DNA from: Casuarina equisetifolia
Taxonomy: Eukaryota; Streptophyta; Magnoliopsida; Fagales; Casuarinaceae
DNA length: 64,000 nt
Assembly: GCA_028551475.1 (NCBI GenBank)
Contig: CM052358.1
Span: 27,616,853 to 27,680,852 of the forward strand
Direction of reading: 5' to 3'
Shown here piece after piece: positions 46,246-58,244 of this stretch. The translations under genes and the position numbers were made by a program. Position 1 is the stretch's first letter. The number at the start of each line of letters is the position of its first letter. A model generated the notes under the pieces. The model was given only the letters and a program-made list of their open reading frames with translations. It ran no database searches and was not told the origin of the DNA.

Positions 46246-48890
46246 ATGTCTTTAGCTCCCTGCGGTCATCCTTCTCTCCACTCTCCTCCATCATTGCCGA
46301 CAACAACCAAAACCAGGCGACTCCCAGCTGCGTTGTGCCAAACCAGCCTTTCCTCATTCAAGCACCTTTTCTCCCTCGGCACTCCGGGCGGTTTCTCGCA
46401 CACCCGTTTGATCAAACCGTTGGTTTTGGTCGTGAAAGCGTCGGAAACTGAGTCCCCGGCGTCGAAGCCGGAGAGCGGAAGTGAAGGGGGAGAGGGAGAG
46501 CAAGAGAAAGAGCAGTATGAAGAGTATGAAGTGGAGCTGGAGCAGCCATATGGGCTGAGATTCATGAAGGGCCGGGACGGTGGGACTTATATCGATGCGA
46601 TTGCGCCGGGAGGAACGGCTGACCAGTCCGGGTTGTTCACTGTTGGGGATAAAGTGCTTGCCACCAGGTTTTCCTTCATCTTCTCTGTACATTTCCTTTC
46701 TATTTTCTTGATCATGCAGTATGGGTAGATTTATATGCTCCCTGAAATTGCTTATGATGCGGCTTGGTTTATATAAGAAGGATTCTATACTAATTGGGAT
46801 TCTCAGAATATTCAGGAGTTTCTTAATTCTAGATTGATTAGAAAGGTAGTGAAACTGCGTTTCATTTAACCAAGTTTTTCAATATATTCACGAGGAATGC
46901 AGAATTTACTCCATATCGTGATGCATCCTGTTGCCATGGTCAACTATTAGATTGTGCCACAAATATGTGAAATTCAGCCCATAAGGTGCTCAAAAAGAAC
47001 CTAGGTTCTAATACAATGTTGAGAGTCTCATTTGATCAAGTTCTCCAATACATTCTTGCACTAGGTAAAATGTTTGATTGGTTAGATATTTGTTTTGGGT
47101 ATTAAGATTTTTGTTATCTAATTCAAAAGTTAATGAAAACCCTTTTCATTTAACCAAGTTTTCAATATATTCATGAAGAATGTATAATTTAGTCCATATT
47201 ATAATACATCTCGTCACCGTGATGGTCAAATATCAAATTGTGTCACAAATATGTAGAATTCAGCCTATAGGATGAACTTAAGTTTTAATACCATATTAAG
47301 AGACTAATTATCCAAAGTAAAACACCCTTTCATTTAACCAGGTTTTTCAATGTATTCTTGAAAGAAGTAAGATTTAGCCCACATTGTAACACTGGGTTTG
47401 TTTCCCTCTTCTTAATTTTCCCTAATCTAGGAAGTAAAAGTTCTATCATTTAAGGAGTTGTAGATGAATGCAGTGCAGTTTTCGGGACAGAAATATGGCC
47501 GGCTGCCGAATATGGAAGGACAATGTACACCATTCGCCAAAGAATCGGCCCTTTACTCATGAAAATGCAGAAGAGATACGGTTAGTCCTTTTCCCATTCT
47601 GATATGACAACAATAACAAGAAGAACCAAGCACATGTTAGTGGTAACCATCGTGGTCTGAGGCTGGGAATCAAATGTTTGTCAGGGAAGGTAGAGGATAG
47701 AGGCGAATTAACAGAAAAGGAGATCATCAGAGCTGAGAGGAACTCTGGTGTAATTAGTGATAGAGTGAGGGAAATCCAGGTATGAAGCTGAAATTGCATG
47801 CTGGAATGCTTAATCCTTTTTGCTTCCTCAATTAGTGAGAAGATTATCCTTTTCAATAGCATAAACAACATTGTTTCTGAGTCTGTAATTGGTTTCAGCT
47901 GCAAAATTCCATGAGGAAAAAGGAACAGAAAGAGAGCAGGGCAAAGGATCTTCGTGAAGGGCTGCAACTTTACAAGTAAGATTTGTTCATATGATTCAAT
48001 ACCTGGGGTTAGAAGATAACCCATTGTCTTCATTTTCTCTGTTTTCCTTTGCTGTTTTCTTTTTCTTTGTTTCCTTCTTCTTCCATGGTGTTTAATTTGG
48101 TTTTTCATTTTGAAGGAATGCGAAATATGAGGAAGCACTAGAAAGGTTTGAGTCTGTATTGGGGTCAAAACCAGATCCAACGGAAGCTTCAGTCGCAAGT
48201 TACAATGTCGCTTGTTGTTATTCCAAGCTTAATCAGGTATCCTCTTGTTTGTGTGAAGAGAACCACTTCCTTGACTATTATTAAAACTGGTATATGATTG
48301 TCCTACATTGCTAAGATATAAGCTTGTGAAGTAGTTTATATATGTAAAAAATGTCCTCCCTTCTCCTAAGCTAGCTCTTGGGTCGGATATGGATTGTGTA
48401 ACATGATACGGTCCTCCCTTAGTACCTTTATAACTATGGGTCAAAAAGTTCAAAGAGTGAAAGTGACATTGCAATATGGTTAAAGAAGGGACATAAATAT
48501 GGGCTTGTGAAATAATTTATTTGTAAAAAATGTTTTCTTTTTCTTGAACTAACGTTTGGGTTAGATGCTTTGTAATAACCATTGAATAACCTGTATCTCT
48601 TTAAACAGGTACAAGCTGGGCTCTCTGCCCTTACAGATGCCTTGGAAGCAGGATTTGAAGACTTCAAGGTAATGAACCGATGATACAGAAGTGCCATGTT
48701 ACTAAGACTATAATCTGCAAGTTGTCTGAAATTTTTGTTACTGTAACAGAGAATCCGAACAGATCCAGACCTTGCTGCTATAAGAACATCAGAGGAATTT
48801 GAGCCTCTTTTGAAAAGGTATGATGAGTCATTCATCAATGAAAATGCCATCAATGCCATCAAGTCTTTGTTTGGCTTCAACAAGAACTAG
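46246..48890 (+). CDS. MET1: Protein MET1/ZKT, chloroplastic (PDZ-TPR thylakoid protein)
   Basis: Seven exons: 46246-46667, 47474-47580, 47685-47779, 47899-47975, 48116-48236, 48609-48668 and 48750-48890, giving 340 residues (Arabidopsis homologue about 335). Residues 1-65 form a Ser/Thr/Leu/Arg-rich chloroplast transit peptide. An acidic stretch (about 77-100) precedes a PDZ domain at about 94-175 with EQPYGLRFMKGRDGGTYIDA and APGGTADQSGLFTVGDKV. A charged coiled segment and a TPR region (about 225-300; DLREGLQLYKNAKYEEAL, ASYNVACCYSKLNQVQAGL) follow, and the C-terminus ends INAIKSLFGFNKN. In Arabidopsis the protein is a stroma-facing thylakoid factor that binds PSII core subunits and aids PSII supercomplex assembly and repair. 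The first intron has the plain donor AG|GTTTTC and contains three repeat copies. The ATG at 46246 begins the transit peptide; a GTG-led upstream extension is not needed. Confidence 0.95.
46860..47395. repeat. Three diverged tandem copies in MET1 intron 1
   Basis: Copies begin at about 46860, 47143 and 47328, each with TTTCATTTAACCA(A/G)GTTTTTCAAT or near variants. The first two continue through GTG(C/T)CACAAATATGT, AATTCAGCC and CTAATAC/TTAATACCA blocks. The third is truncated near 47395. All lie within the 806-bp first intron. Confidence 0.75.
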
Positions 48891-49925
48891 AGCCTTGAAT
48901 TAGTCCAAATAAAAGGAAGCCAAGCTCTCGATGGCATGTCAGTTCATGAGAAAGCTAATGCAAGGGCTTGCCTAACCATGTTTCAAACTTCAGATTCTCA
49001 TATATGAATTTGTTCATACCATTAGTTTCGGTGACTACTGAAGGAAATTCAATGTAATTTTTTTTCTTCCTTTTATGGATATTTGACTTCCAAGACTTCT
49101 CTCTCCAACCTAGGTATCAAACCTGAGACTAAGAAATTCTAAGCAACACCAACTGTCAATCGAGCCAGCTGCGTATCAACCAGTCCTCTCTTATCTCATT
49201 GTGGTTTTTGGCATCAAATGATCAATTGAAAGCCTATCATTTTGATTTTCCTATCAAATATCAGGTATTTATTCTGGAGGCATCACCAAACAAGAGAGAG
49301 ATTGATTTTCAATAGCATAAACAACTAATCATGACAATCTGTACACAAAGATTTGCACCAGAAAATAAATGTCTACCAACAAAGAGTTGATATCTTAAAA
49401 AAAAGGCTCTTCTTTCATTCTGGAGCCACCCGACAAAGCTTGAGCTGTAGCGAAAAGTCCATCCGTAGTACAGTATTCCCCCAAAAAATCAAAAGAACTC
49501 TACATCTTTACCTTTCTTTTATTTCTATGCAATGCAAAAGAAAAGTTGCTTACCTACAATGTGGTACCACACTGTCCAAGATTTGAACTAGAACCGAAGG
49601 ACTATTAGAAGAAGAACAAAAGGAAAAAGTCACCTTTCATTTGTGCAGATGAGCTGTTAAAGGCGCCATTAACACCGTTCCTTCAAATCTGAGATTCACA
49701 AGCCATAAAGCCCGGCCCAAAGCTTCCCTTCAATTGCCTTTTACACAATATACAGGATCTTCATGAACAATTAAACCTATAAGCAAAATATATATACATA
49801 TAAAAGTATTAGATCAACAAAAGCATTAGCTCCAACAAAAATAGAAGGATAAAGAAATTGCTAAAAAACAGGACCAAGAAAGCTCAAATGGTATGCTGAG
49901 GGTAAACTGTGATCATACCCAAAAC
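48891..49925. other. Convergent 3' intergenic region between MET1 and the Pumilio gene
   Basis: This is the 1,035-bp space between the stop codons of two convergent genes and probably contains both 3' UTRs. No further coding region was identified. Confidence 0.6.
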
Positions 49926-52900
49926 TTATTTCTTCAAACCACTGCGGGAGAGAACTTTCTTGCCATAGGGGCTTGTCTGAAGCACTGGATCATGGAGTTT
50001 TACGGCAGCAAATAATACATTATGAAGTGCTCCCTGCTTAACAAGTTATAGTTAATATTACAAAGTAACAAAATGGAAAAAAAAAATAGAATCATGTCGT
50101 GGCAACTAGGGTCTCATTTTCTGCAACGTCAATCTTGGAGTTCTTCCTCCAATATCTGGTAATTGTTCCAAGCAGGAACTGTGGAAGATCATAATGGTGG
50201 AAATTCAATGATCCTTTTATTTTTGAACCAAATGACAAACCTTCGTTAAAGAAGTTTCTAATAGTAGAATAAGAATGCTTCTCAAACCATAGCAATCAAA
50301 ACAATAAGGTTATGGTGGAGGTTTTTTCACAAATTTGTAGCTTAAAGCTTTACTTCCTGCTTTACCTTCCTGTCTCCACACGATAAACTAAAAACTGGGC
50401 TTAAAACCTTCCTAAAGATGGGCTTGCAATAAAAGAGGAAACCACATTATCTCCATAAAGGAAATTTCATTAAATGAATGGACTCTTGAATAATTATGAA
50501 GATAGAATGTGGCACAACATGCAAAGAAAAGATACACGTCCACACACACAGAGAAACAAGGAATAAAATATAAGATCAAATTGTTCCCAAATTTTCTGAG
50601 TGACAACTTATATTTTATAGTTGTAAATCATAACAAGGTTAGATTAGTTTCCTTAAAACGAGAGATGGTTTGGAAAAATGCATTTGCTAACCTTTGACTG
50701 GTTTAATGCTGCTTGGATAACATAATTTCCGTAAGGGTCTTGCATAACCTGATCCAGCCGAGGATCATCAATAAGCTCTTGGATAAGAGAGGTGCGTTGT
50801 TCATCACCTGCATACTTGAGACATTTCTCAACCACATGACTGCTAAATTTCTGCATGGACAGCTCTGCATAGTAACCCTTCAATCGATCAATAATATCTC
50901 CTGTTGCCCATTGAAGCCGCAGCTCCAACACAAATTGCACAACATAATTCCTGCAGAAGTAAAATTTTAGATTCTGCCGCTCAATGTTGTACATTCAGAC
51001 ATCAACACATAAAGGGGAATAAAGTCTCAATAAAGCACAATTTATGCAGTGTTGTAACTGTCCAACCGAAATTTTAAAATGAATCTAAAGCTGCAGTATC
51101 ATAGATTTTCAATATTGAATTTCTCAATCCGGTTGTGGGGCTAATGACCAACTTGCAATTAAGCCATTAGACCGCTAGAACTGGTTTTCAGTTATGATTA
51201 CTAAACATATGGCATTGTATATCAGTGCCAATTCCTTTGACCAGAATAATTCAAGAGTACCATAGTATCTAAAAATCAAATCAAGGACAAACTTTCTTGT
51301 TGCCAAATTTATTTACAAGCAAATATATCAGATAACTACATGATAAATGTAGACATTTATATTCACGTTCATGTATGTGTATGAGAGTAAGAGAGGCTTG
51401 ATATTATAAATATACAATGCTGTCATGGCCACCTGGCTTCGTACAAAAACACATCCTTACTTTATAAATCGAGAGAAACCATTGTGCAGTCCTTATCATG
51501 GGTGAAACATAGAAGATTCCAAGGTTAAAGAAAGGGATATGGAAAAGCAAAGTACCCAAATGGATCTTGGGAGAGGATTAGACAATTTGATGTAATCTCG
51601 TTTATTAGATGATGTCTTTGCTTGCCATCACAATGGCTAAGGCATTTCTGAAGTACACAACATCCATGGCGGTCCGTTGCGAGTTCAACACAATTAGTAG
51701 CCGCAGCTTCAATAAGGAACTGCAAAAATAAAAGTTCTTAGTGTTCCATTTAACGCTAAAATTTTCATTTTATTGCCAGTTGAATACAGTATAGGAACTA
51801 TAAGCACAAAACACCATCAGATGCATTCATTTATAGAACCTGATCAAATGATAGAGGATGATAGTTTTAGTTAAAAAATGATTGAAGTTACAAATATTGA
51901 CACAATTACAATATTTTTTTAGTACTAAATTTCAAATACATTTCATTCTTTTTGATCCATGGCGTCACCCTTCAACTTTTTCTCACTGGAAGTGAAAGTT
52001 AGAATTCATTGACCCCAAATCCATACAATTGTCTTTTCAAAAACTTTAAGGCACAAAGTGATACAGTAAATGCTACATGACAAAGAAAATAATTTTCAAA
52101 TCAGTGGAATCACCATAAATATCAATATGAAATATAATTTGTTAAATGTGTTCACCATGAACAGTATTCCAATGCAACAGATAAGAAAAATTTCACATTC
52201 AGATAATTATAAGATAATTTATATTTTCAGCAATATCAAAATATAATAAGAGGACTACCAAGAAAAATTTTCCAGAAGTCCCGTACTGGTGGTAACTTTG
52301 GACACTAAGACTACCAAAATATTAATTACAGTATGCCAGAGTTCTTCTTCACAAGATAAAGAATATGACATGGCAAATATTTATCGCTAATCAGTAACCT
52401 TGACTCAACTACACATATTTGAGGCACAATTACTAATAATAAAAGCAATTACTACTGGACAATAAAGAACAAGAAATAAACCGAGATTTGCTAGATAATT
52501 CAGTCATCTTTCACGGTTTATGTCACACAACAAGTAACAAATCAACGCTAAGGTATGTTCTAGATACAAGTTACAAGAGAAGACGTGCAACCTCAGTTAC
52601 AAGACCAGCCAGACATGAGTTTATATTTCCTGATAAGATATGCTCCATCTGTACGCAATTGAAAGAACTTGAGAGAATGTTTGACCAGATATTCTCTAGA
52701 AGTGTTTTCTCCACTGATATTCTTTTTTAACCATTGAAAGTACATTTATTGCCTCAACTACTTTGGATTTTTTTTTTTTATTTTAAAAAAAATTCTGAAT
52801 TTAAAGTAAGGTTCTAGAGTTGCTTGCTGCTTTCCTGATAGCTTCATTTCCTAAACACATTTTGATCCCAAAAATTAAAAGAAAAAAGAAAAAAATCAGA

Positions 52901-55597
52901 AATAGAAAATACATTTTGAACACAGAACTCTGAAATACCATTTAAAAAAATCATCAAACAGAAGCTAATTATTTACATTCTCGTGACAACTAACAACAAG
53001 CCTACACAGTGCAAAGCTGCAAGGCAAACCCAGCTCAAAGGCTAGCCAACCGTATGTTTCCAGCAAAGAGAGAACTAGGACCAGATAACCCCAGTTCATA
53101 TCAGCCATAATATCATAAACAAGGTATTGATGGGGTAGGAAGTATCCAACGTCCATATTTTTGGTGCATTTGCAAATGTGACAATAATTGGTTGCTCAAC
53201 ACTTGGATCCAAGAAGCAAAAATTGATCTATTTTGTTTCAGAAGGATTCACTTTAATACCCTGTTTAAATTTCATCAGACTCATGCTGTGATGAACAACT
53301 TCATTGTCTGCTCCACTTGGCAAGAGTTGGGATAAAAGATATATATAGATGGCTGGTTTAATGTAAAACTTAAATCAACAACAAAGATGTTCAATTAGCC
53401 ATATAAACTTAGAATTTGGTTCAACCTATGCTACAATCAACTCAGTTTTGCACGCATAAAAACTGCTTACAGAAAGATTATCATCATACTTCCCAATGCT
53501 TTGACCTGAGAACGCATAGCCTAGATGGCTATCTATACCAAACAGGTAAGCTTGTTTGCAATTTTACACAAACACAACATCTTTTCAGATAAGAATATTG
53601 GTTAATGCACAAGATTAACAGAAATGCTTACTTCAAGAAGGTTTATAGTTCTTACCTTGCTGTATTCAGGCATTAGACACTGCAAGCAGCACTGTGCAAC
53701 ATGGTTGCCGTTCATGTTCTTTACTAGAGTCACAATACCAGGCTTCAGTGCGCAAACAACCATGGAGAAATGCTCTGGAGTCTTAAGTGTTTCAATGACC
53801 TTCTGAACAGCCCTGGTCCTGTGATTAAGAAGAAAAAGGTCAGCAAACAACTAAAACTTATCAGGTGAAAACAGTAGCTACTAATTTCAGAATAAGACAT
53901 ATGTTAAAGATTTAAAGATGGAGAGAAAAAAAGAGATAGAAGGAACGATAAGATAGAAAGAGAGAGGCTAACCCATGCATATCACATGAAATCCTAACAA
54001 GTTCCCCAGATTTTCTTGTGATTTTACAAAGTATTTGTGTACGCTGCACCTCATCACAAACTTCAAGTAGCTTCTGTACTAGGTAATTCCCAAAAGAATC
54101 TGTCATGAGCTCATCAATGTAATCAATGATCTCCAGAAAAATCTTTTCAACATCTGTTGGGGTACCCTCAGCCAGTTTTCTCTGCAGGAAGCGGCAACCA
54201 TGTTGGTCTTTAGCCATGAGATGTATTCTTCCAGTGACTTCATCAACAGAGTTATATTTCTGAGGCAGTAGCTTCAGATCAGAATTTTTATGATCTGTAG
54301 TTTCAGGTGACGAACCCCATGATCTCTGACTATCTAACTGAAGACATCCAGCCGTTGGAGTAGAAAAGCCATGCCATCTATGATGATTTGAAGTAAAGTT
54401 CCCATTTTGGCTGACATGGTTTAGTGATTCATTTCCACCAACAGAGCCAAATTTCACCGCTTTAATTGTGTTCATTCCATTTGATCTTTCCAGAATCTTT
54501 TCGGGAAATTTTTGTTTCGTCACTTTGTCAAATACTTGCATTGCATCAAAGTCTGTGAAAGAGGTAGAAGAATTTGATTGGTTTGGACCCCTGTAGTTTG
54601 TGCGATTGTTCCAAAATGGTTCTTGTCTAGATTTTCCAACCTGGGGAGGGGTTTGCACCTCAAAATATGGCTGCCTCGGACTCTCACTCATCAGCCTAGC
54701 CATGACATTTCCATGTGCTTGCATAGCATGCTGAGCTTCATACTGCTGACTGCGAAGATGCTGCAGGTACTGGTATTGCTGATCCATCCTGTAACATTGT
54801 TCCTCCTCCACATTCCTCCAACTGATTTGAGGCCGGTTTATGTGTTCTGGATGAAAATAAGGCAGCATAGATTGTGCATCCAAGAAGAATTGTCGCTGAT
54901 CAGGCATTGCAGGAAACTGCACACCATGGACTGGCACACTAGAGATTAACTGAAAGCCTTGCATTGGGTGCGCATATGGCAAAGCAGCAGAGAAATTTTC
55001 AAGTTGCTGAATATATTCTACTTGTTGCTTCTTGGCTTCTTCAGCATTGATTTTTAACAAATTTGAACTTTCTTGGCCAACTTTTTTTCCACTGTATTCA
55101 TCAAAACCACAATGTGTATCCTTCCCTGATTTGAAATAAGAGGCAACTGTTACCTGTGAACCCAGAGAGTTTGGTTTCTTTATGACATTTCGATATTGAG
55201 GATCGAATAAAACATTGTCATTATGCAAGGATTTAGGCTTTGCCAAAGGACTTCCAGGTCCCACTGTTGCATTGTCAGAAAAGTTCAATACTGCAAAGGC
55301 AGATGTCAAGGACTGGTCATCAGGCAAATTCACTTCCTCTGGTTGAAACCTTTTACTTGGTGATTGCTTAATTTTATCGACGGAGATTTTACCGTCTTCC
55401 AAACCCCCATAATTCTTTAGTTTCTCGCTGATAGGCCCTTTGTAGGAGTTCACACAGATAGGAGACAAACTTCCATCCAGAGACACCATCTGTGGTCCAG
55501 ATTCCTCAGAATGTGATCTCCCAGAAGTAGCATTTGGTATCTCACCAAGAAGCTTCTCAAATTCATCAAATTCTAGGTCTCTTCTTCCTTCCTCCAT
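49926..55597 (-). CDS. Pumilio/PUF-domain RNA-binding protein (APUM9/12-like)
   Basis: Five coding exons: 55597-53973, 53818-53656, 51719-51556, 50950-50692 and 50033-49926, giving 772 residues. The start is the ATG of MEEGRRDLEFDEFEKLLGEI, a typical N-terminus of this plant subgroup. The N-terminal 440 residues are Ser/Gln/Asn-rich and probably disordered. Eight PUM repeats run from about 449 to 765, with RNA-contact motifs CRFLQ (468), NYLVQ (504), TRAVQ (543), NHVAQ (580), CCVLQ (616), NYVVQ (652), SHVVE (688) and NYVIQ (726). PUF proteins bind UGUA-type elements in 3' UTRs and repress or destabilise mRNAs in the cytoplasm. By the PUF code most repeats match UGUANAUA; repeat 5 has Cys in place of the usual stacking Arg. 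A GC-richer 5' region with a probable UTR intron extends to about 56550. The intron before exon 3 is about 1.9 kb. Confidence 0.93.
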
Positions 55598-56600
55598 TTG
55601 GTGAAACACAAAGGATATAAGAATCCAATCTGCCAAACAGAACCAGCTATACCTGATAAAGCAAAGAAAAATCCTTCAACAAATTGAAAACTCTAAACCA
55701 CTTACATTTTTTGAAGTTCAGTAGAATTCTAAAAAAATTTGGCCGACATCAGTAAATTGAAAGATCATCAACATCCTTCTTCCCTAAACAAAATCTTTAC
55801 AAATTAATTACAACCCACATTGTACAATAAGAAAACATTCCAGAGTTATTTCCCCAACAAGGACAAATAACTCCAACGTCTGATAAAAAGCACTATCTTG
55901 GCTCGTCTAATAAATTCAACAGATGCACTCATCACTGTCGCCAAATTCTCCCAACAAAAAAGCGTTCTTTTTTCCCTTTATTTTGAGGAAAATGGTAGAA
56001 ATTTCTGTACTAGACAAGCAATCAATGCCAGAAAACACAGCTCTGGAACAGAGCCGACAGAACACTTAGGGAACCGTACCATCGTCATCGGAGGAGGAAA
56101 CACCTCTTTCTTCGACTTTTATCCAATGTAAAAGAAATAAAATTCCAATCTTTAAGCAATTCCGATAAAATCGGAATCAAAATTCAACAAGTCCATCACA
56201 TGTTTCAAAACCCAGTATAGCCTGATCATCCAAACCAAGAATCCCAGAATCACAAACAATTAAAAGATTAGAAACAAGCGAGAAGAAAACAAAAAGCAAT
56301 GGCACAATTGAGCAAAAACGACGACAGAACAATGCGGAACAAAGCAAGCGCCGAAAACCCACAATCACAAAGTCGTACCAGTGACAGAAGAGCGCACATT
56401 ACAGAGACAAGAAGAAGAGCGCGGCCGAGCGCGAATAGAAAAGAGAAAGAAACGCAGAGGTAGTGAAGGGCGAGAAAGAGAGGCGGCGTGAAGGAGAAGG
56501 AGAGGTTTTCAAAGGAGTGAAGCGAAGAGAGGTGGCGTTGGCTATTTGGCATAACACAAAGGAACACAACAATGCACGCCCACGACAACGCGAGATCACC
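55598..56600 (-). promoter_or_regulatory. 5' UTR and promoter region of the Pumilio gene
   Basis: A GC-richer patch at about 56380-56520 followed upstream by AT-rich DNA suggests the transcription start. Between it and the start codon, splice-like signals (for example TTTGGCAG just upstream of the ATG, about 55625-55632) suggest a 5' UTR intron. Exact borders cannot be set without transcripts. The frames at 56268-56762 on both strands show no domain. Confidence 0.4.
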
Positions 56601-58244
56601 AAATTACATGCATGGAATCATATCATGCGATCACATCTTTTCTCTCTTTCTCTCTCTCCAACCAACATCCCAAGCTTTTCAATTTATTTATTTTTTTTTA
56701 TTTTTTGTTTTCATTCTGGAAACATGCATTTAACCGTGAAGATTCTTGTGACAAACGTGTAGGGATGATGATAACAATAAGCATTCATTACTCACCAAAT
56801 CAAGAACATGCTTCAATCCTTTAACTCCAACTACGTAAAACTATTTATTTAGTGTGCATAGTCCAAGATAGTAGTGTTGATCAATGCCCTTTGTTACAAG
56901 CTCATGGGACTTATGACATACCACTAAGAGTTTAAAAGTAAATGATTAATTAATAAATATTTTATTTAAATATCATCATCAACTTAAGCTTCTATAAATC
57001 CAAAGGTATTATGATACAAGTTTCAATCTTACTATTGTAACATCTTTTCAACTATGATGGTTCCACTTAATACACCTTTTGTAAAACTGTTGGGTAACCC
57101 TTTTCACATGTCACCTATTCATGGTTTGAACTATAAATATAAAATTAACTCTAATACCATTTATTATGTATTTCCACCGTTAAGCCTAAAGATTAGTATC
57201 AACATTTAAATAAGCCCACTAGAACCCCATGAACAAATTAGTTGAGACAAAATACTCAAGAATCATTAAACTACTACTTAACAAAGTTCAAATACGTTAT
57301 TAAGATTGAACAATTATTTGAGTTGTTGGCAGTTGTCACTTTAATTAAGGGTTCTTACAGCAATTAATTTCAGAAACGGAATGCAGCGATCATAAAGAGG
57401 ATTAACTTTTAGCATCATCTAATGCATTGAGAGCGATCTGAATCTCGATTCTTTAACCGTAGAATCATCAAATGCTTGAGATAAAAGATAAACCATCTCG
57501 CTCAACACAAGTGTAGATCATTCCTAAGAAATAAGAGAAGTCAATTAAAATCATAGCTCATGAAACCAAAGACATTATTTTCATAATATTTAAAAACTTG
57601 TGTTGGGATAATCCACACTACCATTGGCATATTACTTAAACCCAACCTCAAAAATAAAAACTTAAAACCCCATATCCCTTAATTTACACTAATATACTTG
57701 TGGTCACACTAGAGATGTATGTGAAGACGTGGATCCTTAATAGCCATATGATTTTTGTAGCCACCTTTCAAACACATGTCAATGACTTTTTATGCTATGC
57801 TTTCTGTTAATGCTAGAGTCCAAGTCTTTATCACACTGTCTTCCTAAGATATAACCACGTAACCTGCCATGCGTGAAATGCTGAAACTGAACTGTACCAC
57901 GTAGACTAACACGACGACGTACGTGGCCGATTTGGGAAGAAAAGAACTAAACGACGACGATGAGACGACGGCCATGTAATATTCAGAAAAGTCGAAAGCA
58001 TTAAGAGACCCAAGAATAATAATAATAATGATGATGGCATTAACTCCTAGGCCTGGAAAATATGCCGGACTCCGGCGAGTTTAGCTTATTGTCTCAACGG
58101 AATCTTATGTTCTACGGGCATATAATTCAATTTACAAAAAGAAAAAAATAAAAAAGGTCCGCCACTATCGATCTGACATCTCTCCTGCTAGCATAAATCA
58201 CCCCTCAAGATGCGTCTTGGGAAGCTCTTTTGTCATCAGACACC
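56601..58244. other. Intergenic region between the Pumilio and chaperonin genes
   Basis: AT-rich, with no supportable coding frame. A CGACGACG-rich patch at 57905-57975 includes TACGTGGC, an ABRE/G-box-like core, but no transcription unit obviously follows it. The last about 50 bp may be 3' UTR of the chaperonin gene. Confidence 0.45.

Noticed and set aside
47557-48198. 213-codon open frame on the minus strand, the longest antisense frame in the area
   Set aside because: It overlaps MET1 exons 3-5 and their introns on the opposite strand. The Lys/Arg-rich and hydrophobic translation has no domain, whereas the plus-strand exons match MET1 throughout.
54578-54949. 123-codon plus-strand frame
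   Set aside because: It is the antisense of the Gln/His-rich part of Pumilio exon 1.
57905-57975. CGACGACG-rich patch with TACGTGGC considered as an ABRE promoter
   Set aside because: No transcription unit starts nearby. The Pumilio and chaperonin genes are both on the minus strand and this patch lies downstream of one and over 1 kb upstream of the other's probable start.
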